A DNA stretch of 64,000 bases from Stakelama flava (GCF_019351405.1 NZ_JAHWZX010000003.1:124001-188000), one strand, 5' to 3'. Shown: positions 44,426-53,470, counted from the first letter of the stretch. The notes: a model not told the origin generated them from the letters alone. Translations and numbers: made by a program.

Positions 44426-45433
44426 ATGAAGCTCGCCAGCCTGAAACAGGGACGCGACGGTCGATTGGTCGTCGTTTCGGATGATCTGGCGTGGTACGCC
44501 GATGCTGGCCATATCGCGCCCACGCTTCAGGCGGCGCTCGATGATTGGGACAGGCACGAACCGGCGCTTCGCAATCTGGCAACCGATCTGGCGCATGAGG
44601 TTATCCCGCGTGAGCGGTTTCACGAACATGAGGCGGCGTCGCCACTGCCGCGTGCCTATCAATGGGCGGACGGGTCCGCCTATGTGAACCATGTCGCGCT
44701 GGTCCGGCAGGCGCGCGGGGCGCAGATGCCCGAAAGTTTCTGGACCGACCCGCTGATGTATCAGGGCGGATCCGACGCGTTTCTGGGCCCGCGCGACGCA
44801 ATCCCGCTGAGCGATGAAGGCTGGGGCGCTGATTTCGAGGGCGAGGTCGTGGTCGTGACCGGCGACGTGGCGATGGGGGCAACCCGGGAAGAGGCGCTTT
44901 CGGCGGTCCGGCTGGTCGGGCTGACCAACGATGTGTCGCTGCGCGGGCTGATTCCGGGCGAGCTTTCCAAGGGGTTCGGCTTTTTTCATTCGAAACCTGC
45001 CAGCGCCTTTTCTCCCGTATTCGTCACCCCTGATTCGCTGGGCGAGTGGTGGCGGGAGGGCAAGCTCGCCCGCCGCATGATGATCGAATTCAACGGCGAA
45101 CCGTTCGGCCATCCGCTGGCGAGCGAGGACATGACCTTCGATTTCGGCATGCTGATCGCGCATGCCGCAAAAACGCGCAGGCTGGGTGCGGGTACGATCG
45201 TGGGATCGGGAACGGTATCGAACCGTGACAGCGATGGCGGGCCGGGGCGCCCGGTCGGCGAAGGCGGGGTCGGCTATACCTGTCTTGCCGAGTTGCGCAC
45301 CGTCGAAACGATTCGCGGGGGCAGCGCAAAGACAGGCTTCCTGAAACCAGGCGACAGCGTGCGAATATGGATGGAGGATGACCGGCATCATCCGATTTTC
45401 GGCGTGATCGAACAGCAGGTCGTCTCTGCCTGA
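44426..45433 (+). CDS. Fumarylacetoacetate hydrolase family protein
   Basis: A 335-residue protein of the FAH fold, which hydrolyses or decarboxylates beta-keto acid-type compounds with a divalent metal. Metal/active-site phrases: PLMYQGGSDAFLGPRD, DFEGEVVVVTGD (acidic metal ligands), LTNDVSLRGLIPGELSKGFGFFHSK with the conserved Lys, and GAGTIVGSGTVSN near the end. The length is closer to the fumarylacetoacetase of tyrosine breakdown than to short FAHD1 types, so a role in aromatic amino acid degradation is possible but no partner gene is adjacent. AAAGAGGA precedes the ATG. Confidence 0.87.
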   Translation: MKLASLKQGRDGRLVVVSDDLAWYADAGHIAPTLQAALDDWDRHEPALRNLATDLAHEVIPRERFHEHEAASPLPRAYQWADGSAYVNHVALVRQARGAQMPESFWTDPLMYQGGSDAFLGPRDAIPLSDEGWGADFEGEVVVVTGDVAMGATREEALSAVRLVGLTNDVSLRGLIPGELSKGFGFFHSKPASAFSPVFVTPDSLGEWWREGKLARRMMIEFNGEPFGHPLASEDMTFDFGMLIAHAAKTRRLGAGTIVGSGTVSNRDSDGGPGRPVGEGGVGYTCLAELRTVETIRGGSAKTGFLKPGDSVRIWMEDDRHHPIFGVIEQQVVSA

Positions 45434-45580
45434 ATACGAGCGCGGATCACTGCGCCGCCCGGCATTGCCGCTTTGCCGATCGACATGGGTCTCGCCAAGT
45501 CGTTTGAAATTTTATAACAAGCGCAGGAACCGAGTCCGGGGCACCGCTTTGAAGGACTCGCACATAAGTTTGGAGAGACG

Positions 45581-46867
45581 ATGACCGGCGACCATCAGCG
45601 CGCCAACCGACCGCAGCTATCGCTGCACGTTCCTGAGCCGAAATTCCGGCCCGGCGATGATGTCGATTTTTCGGATATTGCGGTTCCCGCCGCCGGAACC
45701 GCGCGGCGCCCCGAACCGGGCGATTCGCCCGACGGGTTTCACGAGCTTGCCTATGGCCTGGTCCGCGTGCTCGATGAAGACGGCAGGGCGGTGGGGGCGT
45801 GGGACCCGCGTCTCGACCCTGACCGGCTTCGCGTAATGTTGCGCAACATGGCGATGACGCGCGCCTTTGACGAGCGGATGTTCCGCGCGCAGCGTCAGGG
45901 CAAGACCAGCTTCTATATGAAGTCGACCGGCGAAGAAGCGGTGTCGGTTGCCGCCGCGATGGCGCTGGCGCGCGACGATATGTGTTTCCCCAGCTATCGC
46001 CAGCAGGGCATTTTGATCACGCGCGACTATCCGCTGATCGAAATGATGAATCAGATCTATTCGAACAAGGGCGACAAGCTGCAAGGCAAGCAGTTGCCGA
46101 TCATGTATTCGTCACGCGAGGACGGGTTCTTCTCGATCTCGGGCAATCTCACCACCCAATATCCGCAGGCCGTGGGATGGGCGATGGCGAGCGCCGCGAA
46201 GGGCGACAGCCGGATCGCCGCGACTTGGTGCGGCGAAGGATCGACGGCGGAGGGCGATTTTCATTCGGCCTGCACCTTTGCCAGCGTCTATCGCGCGCCG
46301 GTCATCCTGAACGTCGTCAACAACCAATGGGCGATTTCAAGCTTTTCGGGATTTGCGGGTGCTGAGGCCACGACCTTTGCCGCGCGCGCCATCGGATACG
46401 GCATTGCCGGGCTTCGCGTCGACGGCAACGATCCGCTCGCCGTCTATGCCGCGACGCTGTGGGCGGCGGAGCGCGCACGCACCAATCAGGGACCGACGCT
46501 GATCGAGCACTTCACCTATCGCGCAGAGGGGCATTCGACCTCGGACGATCCAACCGGCTATCGCAGCGCGCAGGAATGGACGAGCTGGCCGTTGGGCGAC
46601 CCCGTAAAGCGGCTGAAAGATCATCTGATCGGCCTTGGCGCATGGGACGAGGATCGTCAGGCGGCGATGGACAAGGAATGCGCCGATCTGGTCCGCAAGA
46701 CGCAGAAGGAAGCCGAAAAGAACGGCATTCTCGGCCATGGCCTGCACCAGCAATTCGAAACCATGTTTGAAGGTGTGTACGAGGAAATGCCCTGGCACCT
46801 GAAGGAACAACAGGCGCAGATGATTGCCGAGGAACAGGCCTCTGGCCGTCCCTGGGACGCGAAGTGA
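45581..46867 (+). CDS. bkdA1: Branched-chain 2-oxoacid dehydrogenase E1 alpha subunit
   Basis: Thiamine diphosphate-dependent E1 alpha subunit, 428 residues. The ThDP/Mg motif is WCGEGSTAEGDFHSACTFAS and ends VVNNQWAISS. The N-terminal addition LSLHVPEPKFRPGDDVDFSD and the RNMAMTRAFDERMFRAQRQGK start of the core are those of bacterial 2-oxoisovalerate rather than pyruvate dehydrogenase; YRAEGHSTSDDPTGYRS is the conserved phospho-loop region. GGAGAG precedes the ATG. It is the first gene of an E1 alpha-E1 beta-E2 operon that oxidises the 2-oxoacids of valine, leucine and isoleucine. Confidence 0.9.
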   Translation: MTGDHQRANRPQLSLHVPEPKFRPGDDVDFSDIAVPAAGTARRPEPGDSPDGFHELAYGLVRVLDEDGRAVGAWDPRLDPDRLRVMLRNMAMTRAFDERMFRAQRQGKTSFYMKSTGEEAVSVAAAMALARDDMCFPSYRQQGILITRDYPLIEMMNQIYSNKGDKLQGKQLPIMYSSREDGFFSISGNLTTQYPQAVGWAMASAAKGDSRIAATWCGEGSTAEGDFHSACTFASVYRAPVILNVVNNQWAISSFSGFAGAEATTFAARAIGYGIAGLRVDGNDPLAVYAATLWAAERARTNQGPTLIEHFTYRAEGHSTSDDPTGYRSAQEWTSWPLGDPVKRLKDHLIGLGAWDEDRQAAMDKECADLVRKTQKEAEKNGILGHGLHQQFETMFEGVYEEMPWHLKEQQAQMIAEEQASGRPWDAK

Positions 46868-46877
46868 GGGCCGGGCA

Positions 46878-47954
46878 ATGAACGATATCACCAGCGAAGA
46901 AGCGCGCATCGCCCCCACCCCGGAGCGCGAGGGCGACACCGCACGGATGAACATGATTCAGGCGGTGAACTCCGCCATGGACGTGATGATGGGCCGCGAC
47001 GAGAATGTCGTCGTGATGGGGGAGGATGTTGGCTATTTCGGCGGCGTTTTTCGCGCGACCGCGGGGTTGCAGAAGAAATATGGCAAAACCCGCGTGTTCG
47101 ACACGCCGATCACCGAATGCGGCATTATCGGCGTGGCGATCGGCATGGGCGCGTATGGCCTGCGCCCCGTTCCCGAAATCCAGTTCGCCGATTATATCTA
47201 CCCCGCGCTCGACCAGCTGGTCAGTGAGGCGGCGCGGCTGCGCTATCGCTCTGCGGGCGAATTCATCGCGCCGCTGACGGTGCGTTCGCCGTTCGGCGGC
47301 GGTATTTTCGGCGGGCAGACGCATTCGCAGTCACCCGAAAGCATCTTCACCCATGTTTCGGGGCTGAAAACGGTCATTCCGGCGACGCCTTATGATGCAA
47401 AGGGACTGCTGATTTCGTGCATCGAGGATAATGACCCGGTCATCTTCTTCGAACCCAAGCGCATCTATAACGGCCCGTTCGACGGTCATTGGGACCGCCC
47501 GGCGAAGAACTGGTCGAACCATCCGGGCGGCGAAGTCCCGACCGGCTATTACCGCATCCCGCTGGGCAAGGCGTCAGTGGTGCGCGAAGGCGATGCCGTC
47601 ACCATCCTTTGTTACGGCACGATGGTACATGTCGTCGCCGACAGCGTGGCGGATGCCGGCATCAATGCGGAGATTATTGATCTGCGCACGCTCGTCCCGC
47701 TCGACATCGACACGATCGTCGAAAGCGTGAAGAAGACCGGCCGGTGCATGATCGTGCATGAAGCGACGCGCACGCAAGGGTTCGGCTCCGAACTGTCCGC
47801 CACGGTTCAGGAACGCTGCTTCTATCACCTGGAGGCACCGATCCTGCGCGTCACCGGGTTCGACACGCCCTATCCGCACAGTCTCGAATGGGCCTATTTT
47901 CCCGGCCCGGTTCGCATCGGGCAGGCGCTCAAGGAAATCATGAAGGACGCATGA
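46878..47954 (+). CDS. bkdA2: Branched-chain 2-oxoacid dehydrogenase E1 beta subunit
   Basis: E1 beta subunit, 358 residues, completing the ThDP site with E1 alpha. It starts core residues with MNMIQAVNSAMDVMMGRDE, contains VVMGEDVGYFGGVFRAT with the catalytic Glu, DTPITECGIIGVAIGMG, RSPFGGGIFGGQTHSQSPE and, near the end, RTQGFGSELSATVQE. The FGGVFR and HSQSPE phrases favour branched-chain over pyruvate E1 beta. The start ATG is 10 nt after the E1 alpha stop; E2 follows 34 nt after its end. Confidence 0.9.
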   Translation: MNDITSEEARIAPTPEREGDTARMNMIQAVNSAMDVMMGRDENVVVMGEDVGYFGGVFRATAGLQKKYGKTRVFDTPITECGIIGVAIGMGAYGLRPVPEIQFADYIYPALDQLVSEAARLRYRSAGEFIAPLTVRSPFGGGIFGGQTHSQSPESIFTHVSGLKTVIPATPYDAKGLLISCIEDNDPVIFFEPKRIYNGPFDGHWDRPAKNWSNHPGGEVPTGYYRIPLGKASVVREGDAVTILCYGTMVHVVADSVADAGINAEIIDLRTLVPLDIDTIVESVKKTGRCMIVHEATRTQGFGSELSATVQERCFYHLEAPILRVTGFDTPYPHSLEWAYFPGPVRIGQALKEIMKDA

Positions 47955-47988
47955 CGTCCTCATCGCAAAATTTCAGGATGATAGTCTG

Positions 47989-49344
47989 ATGGCACGCTTT
48001 ACGTTCAAACTGCCCGATATCGGCGAAGGCATTTCGGAAGCCGAAATCGTCGCATGGCACGTCAAGGTCGGCGATACCGTCGAGGAAGATCAGCAGCTTG
48101 CCGACATGATGACCGACAAGGCGACGGTCGAAATGGAAAGCCCGGTCGCAGGCACAATCGTCGAGGTCGCGGGCGAGGAGGGCGATCAGGTTCCGATCGG
48201 ATCGATGCTCGTCGTCATCGAAACCGACGAGGAAACGGCGGCCGAAGCCGAAGAAGAACAGGTCGCGGCCGAAACGCCGGGCGTCGAGGCAGAAGGCGAG
48301 GTTGAGGCAAGCGCGACGACGCACGCGCAGGACGCCGAAATTCGCGAGGAAGCGGAAACGCTGTCCAAACCCGCTCGCGCTGAGCCTGTCGAAGCGCCGT
48401 CCTCTTCTTCGCGATCGGTGGAAAGGCAAGAGCCGGGCTTCGACAAGCTCAGCCCGAACGGGGGCGAGGGTTCGGGGCAGGACCGTTCCGTCCTCGCTTC
48501 GCCAGCGGTGCGCAAGCGCGCGCGCGACCTCAACATCGACCTTGCCGATGTCGCGACCGACGCCGACCGCGTGCGCCACGGCGATCTCGACGCGTATCTG
48601 CGCTATAATGGCGCGCAGGGGTATCATGCTCCGCATGCCGAGCGGGCTTGGGCCGACGAGACGGTCAAGGTCATCGGCATGCGCCGCCGCATTGCCGAGA
48701 ACATGGCCGCGTCGAAGCGCAACATCCCGCACTTCACCTATGTCGACGAAATCGACGTGACCGAGCTGGAGGCGATGCGCGCAAGCCTTAACGCCAATCG
48801 CGGATCTCGGCCAAAGCTGACGGTGCTGCCGTTCATCATCGTCGCGATTTGCCGCACGCTTCGGGATTTCCCGATGCTCAACGCGCGCTATGACGATGAA
48901 GCGGGCGTGGTGACGCGCTCCGGCTCGGTTAACATGGGCATGGCCACGCAGACCGATGCCGGGCTGATGGTGCCAGTGCTTCGCGATGCGCAGGACATGA
49001 ATGTGTGGCAGCTTGCGAGCGAGATCGGCCGCCTTTCCGAAGCCGCGCGCAGCGGCAAAGCGAAATCGGAGGAGATGCAGGGCGGCACGATTACGCTGAC
49101 CTCGCTCGGCCCGCTTGGCGGCATTGCGACCACGCCGGTCATCAACCGCCCCGAAGTCGCGATCATCGGCCCGAACAAGATCGTCGAACGCCCGGTATTC
49201 CAGGGCGACGATATCGTTCGCGCCAAGCTGATGAACCTGTCCATTTCGTGCGATCACCGCGTTGTCGATGGCTATGACGCGGCAAGCTATGTTCAGGCGC
49301 TGAAGAAACTGCTCGAAACGCCTGTCCTGCTGTTCGCCGACTGA
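47989..49344 (+). CDS. bkdB: Branched-chain 2-oxoacid dehydrogenase E2 (dihydrolipoamide acyltransferase)
   Basis: E2 core protein, 451 residues. Residues 1-80 are a single lipoyl domain with the lipoylated Lys in TDKATVEMESP. Residues 81-160 are an Ala/Glu-rich linker that includes a stretch encoded by an inverted pair of palindromic repeats. Residues about 165-205 are the E1/E3-binding domain (LASPAVRKRARDLNIDLADV). From 220 on lies the acyltransferase domain, ending with the catalytic CDHRVVDGYDAA. No E3 gene lies nearby, so lipoamide dehydrogenase must come from elsewhere. It overlaps the next small gene by 1 nt (TGATG). Confidence 0.92.
   Translation: MARFTFKLPDIGEGISEAEIVAWHVKVGDTVEEDQQLADMMTDKATVEMESPVAGTIVEVAGEEGDQVPIGSMLVVIETDEETAAEAEEEQVAAETPGVEAEGEVEASATTHAQDAEIREEAETLSKPARAEPVEAPSSSSRSVERQEPGFDKLSPNGGEGSGQDRSVLASPAVRKRARDLNIDLADVATDADRVRHGDLDAYLRYNGAQGYHAPHAERAWADETVKVIGMRRRIAENMAASKRNIPHFTYVDEIDVTELEAMRASLNANRGSRPKLTVLPFIIVAICRTLRDFPMLNARYDDEAGVVTRSGSVNMGMATQTDAGLMVPVLRDAQDMNVWQLASEIGRLSEAARSGKAKSEEMQGGTITLTSLGPLGGIATTPVINRPEVAIIGPNKIVERPVFQGDDIVRAKLMNLSISCDHRVVDGYDAASYVQALKKLLETPVLLFAD
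48377..48455. repeat. Inverted pair of REP-like mini hairpins inside the E2 coding region
   Basis: Unit 1: arms GCGCT (48377-48381) and AGCGC (48393-48397) around core GAGCCTGTCGA. Unit 2: arms GGGCT (48435-48439) and AGCCC (48451-48455) around core TCGACAAGCTC. The cores are complementary with one mismatch, so the pair forms a large palindrome with a 37-nt spacer. The reading frame passes through both without a stop, in the flexible linker between the lipoyl and subunit-binding domains. Confidence 0.85.
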
Positions 49345-49523
49345 TGGGAGAGGTCGTCAACCTGCGAACCGCGCGCAAGCAACGCGCGCGGGCCGCAAAG
49401 GCGGCGACCGCCGAGACCAACCGCGCCGCGTTCGGCCGCACCAAAGCCGAACGCGCGCGCGACGAAACCGAAAAGGCGAAGCGCGAGGCGCTTCTTGATG
49501 GCGCAAAGCGGGAAGACGACTGA
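49344..49523 (+). CDS. DUF4169-like small basic protein (59 residues)
   Basis: Short gene read directly: ATG at 49344-49346 overlapping the E2 stop (TGATG), stop at 49521-49523. The product starts MGEVVNLRTARKQRARAAKA and is rich in Arg, Lys, Ala and Glu, continuing NRAAFGRTKAERARDETEKA, the pattern of the DUF4169 family of small alphaproteobacterial proteins. It is probably helical and coiled. Translational coupling to the E2 gene suggests it is expressed with the dehydrogenase; no function is known. Confidence 0.75.
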   Translation: MGEVVNLRTARKQRARAAKAATAETNRAAFGRTKAERARDETEKAKREALLDGAKREDD

Positions 49524-49643
49524 TACCAAGGTGCAGAGAGCATCACTCAGCGCCTGTACCGTAAGGAGCGCAGCGATGCGGCGATCCGGCAACCATCGGT
49601 TATCATGCACGCATCAGATTTCTCCCGCCCCCGCGGGGCCGCA

Positions 49644-50480
49644 CTAGTCGATGGTGCCGGGAAAGGACGCGGCGTAATCGTCCTTTACCAGCGCGGCCAT
49701 CGCCTTGGGGATAACGAGATCGAAGCTGTACGAGCCCTCGGCATGCGACCCTGCGACATCGGCGGGAATCCACACGCCGATCCTTGCGAACTTGCCGCCG
49801 ACGGTGCGCGCGGGTGCAAGCGTAATCATCTTGTCAAAGGGCGGGCATTCGGTTTCCCAGCCGCTGCCAATGCCTTCACCGCCGCGTCGTTTCGCGCGTT
49901 CTCGGTTCAGCGTGTCGCAAAAAGGTTGGCGAATGGTTGCGAGCGCCTTGTCCTTGTCAGTGAACAGATCGCCGAAGGATACCCGGCTGTCCTTCGTCTT
50001 GTCCCAGACCAGCGGTTCGTAAAAATCCCCGCCATGCGCCCCGCCCATATAGCGATACCCTTCCGCAACCAGCACTAGGAAACGATTGGTCTGGGCGACG
50101 GTTTTCCACGTGGTGGTGAGGCCATAGGGGTGCACCGGAAACCCGCCCTTGCGCATTTCGCTGGCATAGTGCGCATGATCTTTGGTCATTTCGGTCTTAT
50201 CGGATTTTGCCCGGTCCAAAAGGCGCTGGCGCAGGGCGGGAATCGCCGCGGCTTCTGCGGGAACGGTATAATCGAAATCGAGCACCGAATCGTCTTGCGA
50301 AAGCCTGATCGGATCGGCGGTCGGGGTTGGGGTCGCGCCCGCCGCGATCGCGGTGATATTTATCGGCGCAACCAGGTTCGCAGCGTCGCTGTCCGTATCG
50401 GCGATGTTCGCGCCGTCATCGCTTCCCTGACAGGCGGCGAGCGCGAGCGGCAGGGCGATGAGCGGCAGGGCAATACGCAT
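49644..50480 (-). CDS. DUF3298/DUF4163-type lipoprotein
   Basis: Exported lipoprotein of 278 residues. The signal peptide MRIALPLIALPLALAAC ends in a good lipobox (LAAC). A Ser/Asp/Ala-rich linker follows. The mature domain has the PdaC/RsiV-like pattern: LDFDYTVPAEAAAIPALRQR, then YRYMGGAHGGDFYEPLVWD (the conserved GGAHG motif) and VSFGDLFTDKDKALATI, as in DUF4163 followed by DUF3298. Bacillus relatives bind muramyl or lysozyme-type ligands in the periplasm; a role in this organism is unknown. Start ATG at 50478-50480 follows AAAAGGAAAGCAA. Confidence 0.82.
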   Translation of the reverse strand: MRIALPLIALPLALAACQGSDDGANIADTDSDAANLVAPINITAIAAGATPTPTADPIRLSQDDSVLDFDYTVPAEAAAIPALRQRLLDRAKSDKTEMTKDHAHYASEMRKGGFPVHPYGLTTTWKTVAQTNRFLVLVAEGYRYMGGAHGGDFYEPLVWDKTKDSRVSFGDLFTDKDKALATIRQPFCDTLNRERAKRRGGEGIGSGWETECPPFDKMITLAPARTVGGKFARIGVWIPADVAGSHAEGSYSFDLVIPKAMAALVKDDYAASFPGTID

Positions 50481-50542
50481 TTGCTTTCCTTTTCAAACGG
50501 CCGGACAAACTAAAACCAGCGAGGGGTGCGGCGCGTTCCGGT

Positions 50543-51316
50543 TCAGCGCGATCGTTGCAGCGATGCGGCGGTACGGCGGACGAAACCGCGCGGGGCGAAG
50601 CGAACGGAAAGCGCAACCATTCGGTTGCGCCAGCCCGAAATGCGGACCGCGTCGCGCGCATCGAGCGCATTCAGACCGTCGCGCACAACGCTTTTCGCAT
50701 CGCTGGCAAAGCGTTCGAACAGCGCATTGTCGCCCATGCCGGCGATGTCGAAAAATTCGGTGCGGACCGGCCCGGGGCATAGCGCGGTGACGGTGACGCC
50801 CGATTCGCGCACTTCTTCATGCAGCGCTTCGGACAGGCTGAGCACGAACGCCTTGGTCGCGTAATAGAGCGCCATCCACGGCCCCGGCTGAAAAGCGGCG
50901 GTCGATGCGACGTTTAGAATTGCGCCCGAACGCATCTGTACCATGCCGGGAAGGACAAGGCGGGCAAGGTCCATCACCGCGCGGCAATTAAGGTCTAGCA
51001 TCGCGTCGAGCTTCGCCGGGTCCTCGCCTGCGAACGCACCATTCGCGCCGAACCCGGCATTGTTGATCAGCACATTGACGGCAAGATCGCGCCGGGCGAT
51101 CTGGTCGATCAATGCCGCCGCCGCTCCCGGTCGCGCCAGATCGGCGGGAAGCACGGTGACGGCGACGCCGTGGCGATCGGTGATGGCGGCGGCGAGGTCG
51201 ACAAGCCGGTCGCCGCGCCGTGCGGTAAGGATCAGGTCGTGGCCGCGCGCGGCGAGCGCATGCGCGAATTCGACGCCAAGTCCGGCCGACGCGCCGGTGA
51301 TGAGTGCGGTGGTCAT
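50543..51316 (-). CDS. Short-chain dehydrogenase/reductase
   Basis: Classical SDR of 257 residues. The cofactor motif is ALITGASAGLGVEFA, the second is NVLINNAGFGANGAF, and the catalytic residues are Ser in LNVASTAAF and the YxxxK in LYYATKAFVLSL; the CPGPVRTEFF segment follows. LTARRGDRL after beta-2 carries Arg residues that favour NADPH. The C-terminal phrase AVRDGLNALDARDAVRISGW resembles the YqjQ/DltE-like SDR subgroup. Substrate unknown. It precedes, on the same strand, nothing obviously linked; thiolase lies 54 nt upstream. Confidence 0.88.
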   Translation of the reverse strand: MTTALITGASAGLGVEFAHALAARGHDLILTARRGDRLVDLAAAITDRHGVAVTVLPADLARPGAAAALIDQIARRDLAVNVLINNAGFGANGAFAGEDPAKLDAMLDLNCRAVMDLARLVLPGMVQMRSGAILNVASTAAFQPGPWMALYYATKAFVLSLSEALHEEVRESGVTVTALCPGPVRTEFFDIAGMGDNALFERFASDAKSVVRDGLNALDARDAVRISGWRNRMVALSVRFAPRGFVRRTAASLQRSR

Positions 51317-51370
51317 GCTTCACGCCTTCCGTTCGTCCGGCGGCGGCGCCGAACCGGTTGCTTCGCCATC

Positions 51371-52567
51371 CTACACGATTTCAAACAGGCCGGCCGCCCC
51401 CATTCCGCCGGCGGTGCACATCGACACTACCGTCCAGCGCACATCGCGCTTTCGCGCCGCGATCAGCGCATGGCCGACCAGACGGGCACCGGTCATGCCG
51501 AAGGGATGGCCGACCGCGATCGCGCCGCCGTCGACATTGAGCCGTTCCGGATCGATGCCCAGCGCATCGCGGCAATAGATGCACTGGCTGGCGAACGCTT
51601 CGTTGATTTCCCACAGGCCGATATCGGACACCGACAGTCCCGCCCTGTCGAGCAATTTGGGCACCGCGAAGACGGGACCGATACCCATTTCATCGGGGCT
51701 GCACCCGGCCACCTGAAACCCGCGATAGATGCCCAGAATGTCGCGGCCTTCCGCCTCTGCCATTTTGCGGTCCATGACGATCTGCGCCGCCGCGCCATCG
51801 GACAACTGGCTGGCATTGCCGGCGGTGACGTTCCTGCCTTCGCGGATGACCGCGCCATCTTTCCATACTGGTTTCAGGCCCGACAGGATTTCAGCCGTGG
51901 TGCCGGGACGGATGCCTTCGTCCGCGTTCAGCGTCACGGTTTCGCTGCCGGTACGGTTGCCCTGTTTGTCATACACCGCCTTTGCGACGGTGATCGGCGC
52001 GATTTCCTCAACAAAAGCGCCGTTTTGAAGGCCCGCTGCCGCGCGCTGCTGGCTGATCGCGGCGAATTCGTCCTGCGCGGCGCGACCGATGCCATAGCGT
52101 TCGGCAACGATTTCCGCCGTTTCGATCATCGGCATGTATGCGTGCGGTTCGTTCGCCAGCACCGACTTGTTGGCATGGCGCGGCGCGTCCTTCGTGACCG
52201 TATGGCTGATCGATTCCATGCCGCCCGACAGCGCAACATCGATTTCGTCGCACATGATCGATCGTGCCGCGAGCGCCAGGCTGGTGAGGCCCGAACCGCA
52301 TTTGCGGTCGAGCGTGAAGGCGGGAATCGTTTCGGGCAACCCTGCCGCGAAGATCGCCATGCGTCCGGCATTGCCGCCGCTGGTGCCCCATTGGTTGCCA
52401 GCGCCCCAAAAGACATCGTCGATCCGCGCCGGGTCGATTCCTGCCCGTTCGATCGCCGCGTTCATGACATGCGCGCCGAGCACCGGCGCTTCGGTTTCGT
52501 TGAACGCGCCACGATAGGCCTTGCCGATGCCGGTGCGGGCGGTGGCGATGATTGCAGCTTCGCGCAT
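51371..52567 (-). CDS. Thiolase family acetyl-CoA acetyltransferase
   Basis: Thiolase of 398 residues for Claisen condensation or thiolytic cleavage of acyl-CoA. The nucleophilic Cys is in LDRKCGSGLTSLA, the second Cys in VVSMCTAGGMGAAGLFE, the His pair in NEAFASQ and GHPFGMTGARLV. The GHPFG instead of GHPIG, and CGSGL, are typical of the fatty acid degradation/acetyl-CoA acetyltransferase subgroup common in sphingomonads. With the enoyl-CoA hydratase-like gene 89 nt upstream on the same strand it suggests beta-oxidation or steroid/aromatic side-chain breakdown. Confidence 0.9.
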   Translation of the reverse strand: MREAAIIATARTGIGKAYRGAFNETEAPVLGAHVMNAAIERAGIDPARIDDVFWGAGNQWGTSGGNAGRMAIFAAGLPETIPAFTLDRKCGSGLTSLALAARSIMCDEIDVALSGGMESISHTVTKDAPRHANKSVLANEPHAYMPMIETAEIVAERYGIGRAAQDEFAAISQQRAAAGLQNGAFVEEIAPITVAKAVYDKQGNRTGSETVTLNADEGIRPGTTAEILSGLKPVWKDGAVIREGRNVTAGNASQLSDGAAAQIVMDRKMAEAEGRDILGIYRGFQVAGCSPDEMGIGPVFAVPKLLDRAGLSVSDIGLWEINEAFASQCIYCRDALGIDPERLNVDGGAIAVGHPFGMTGARLVGHALIAARKRDVRWTVVSMCTAGGMGAAGLFEIV

Positions 52568-52656
52568 GACGGTCCCTTCAGGAAGACTTTGAACATTCGG
52601 TATGGAAGGTGCAGCCTAGCGTGGCCTGATGGCGTTGCAACCGTTCGGCGGGCGGA

Positions 52657-53442
52657 TCAGTCGGTGAAATCGGGCGCGCGCTTATGCATATTGGCCATTA
52701 CCGCCTCCATCTGGTTGGGCGATCGCAGCAGTTTTTGCTGTTCCGCGCTCTCCGCGATCAGAATGTCGGCGGCGCGCGCTTCGGGGGCGAGGTTCGCCAG
52801 ACGCTTGGCCGCGCGAATCGCATGCGGGTTGCGGTCAGCGATCTGGCGGGCGAGCGTCAGCGCCGCTTCATGCGGGTCATCGGCGACATGGGTGACGAAG
52901 CCATAGGTTTGCGCCGACGCTGCGTCGAATTCGCGCGCGGTATAGACCATTTCGCGCAGCACATCGTCGCGAACCAGCCCGCGCCACAGCGCAAATCCGC
53001 CCATATCGGGGACGATGCCCCATTTCATCTCCATGACCGAAAAGCGCGTGTCGGGCGCGGCGAAGCGGATATCGGCGCCCGACAGGATTTGAAGCCCGCC
53101 GCCGAACGCAACGCCCTGCGCCGCTGCGATCACCGGCACGGGCAGCTTGCGCCAACCCCAGGCGACCTGCTGTGCCAGATTCGCATCGCCATGGTTGCGC
53201 GCCAGCAGGGCGGCGTCCGATCCGCCCTGCGCCATGCTCGCCATGTCCAGCCCCGCGCAAAAGCCGCGTCCTTCGCCCGACAGGACGACGGCGCGCAGTG
53301 CCGGTTCGTCGGCCAGTCGGTCGATCGCCCCGGCAAGCGCCGAGAACATGGCGGGATCAAGCGCGTTCAGCTTGTCCGCGCGGTTCAGCCGGACATCGGC
53401 GATGCCGTCCGCAATCGCAATCGAAACCCGTTCTTCGCCCAT
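52657..53442 (-). CDS. Crotonase/enoyl-CoA hydratase family protein
   Basis: Crotonase-fold protein, 261 residues. LNRADKLNALDPAMFSAL and GRGFCAGLDMASM form the first half of the oxyanion hole, and GVAFGGGLQILSGADIRFA the second. The hydratase Glu residues are in part replaced: after PDTRFSVMEMKWGIVPDMG the usual ELxxGLxP Glu aligns with Met/Lys, while Asp in PDMG is near the second site, so the reaction may be isomerase- or hydrolase-like rather than hydratase. Start: GGAGG at 53447-53451 sits 5 nt before ATG 53440-53442; ATG 53443-53445 is an alternative. It lies 28 nt after the regulator gene and may read through with that operon. Confidence 0.82.
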   Translation of the reverse strand: MGEERVSIAIADGIADVRLNRADKLNALDPAMFSALAGAIDRLADEPALRAVVLSGEGRGFCAGLDMASMAQGGSDAALLARNHGDANLAQQVAWGWRKLPVPVIAAAQGVAFGGGLQILSGADIRFAAPDTRFSVMEMKWGIVPDMGGFALWRGLVRDDVLREMVYTAREFDAASAQTYGFVTHVADDPHEAALTLARQIADRNPHAIRAAKRLANLAPEARAADILIAESAEQQKLLRSPNQMEAVMANMHKRAPDFTD

Positions 53443-53470
53443 CATCGCCTCCATTGCGGTAAAACCGTGG

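Noticed and set aside
45527..45557. GGAAC followed after 16 nt by CTTT upstream of the branched-chain dehydrogenase operon, resembling an EcfG (general stress) promoter
   Set aside because: The -10 part differs from the expected CGTT and no other stress gene promoter in the window shows a match, so it is likely chance.
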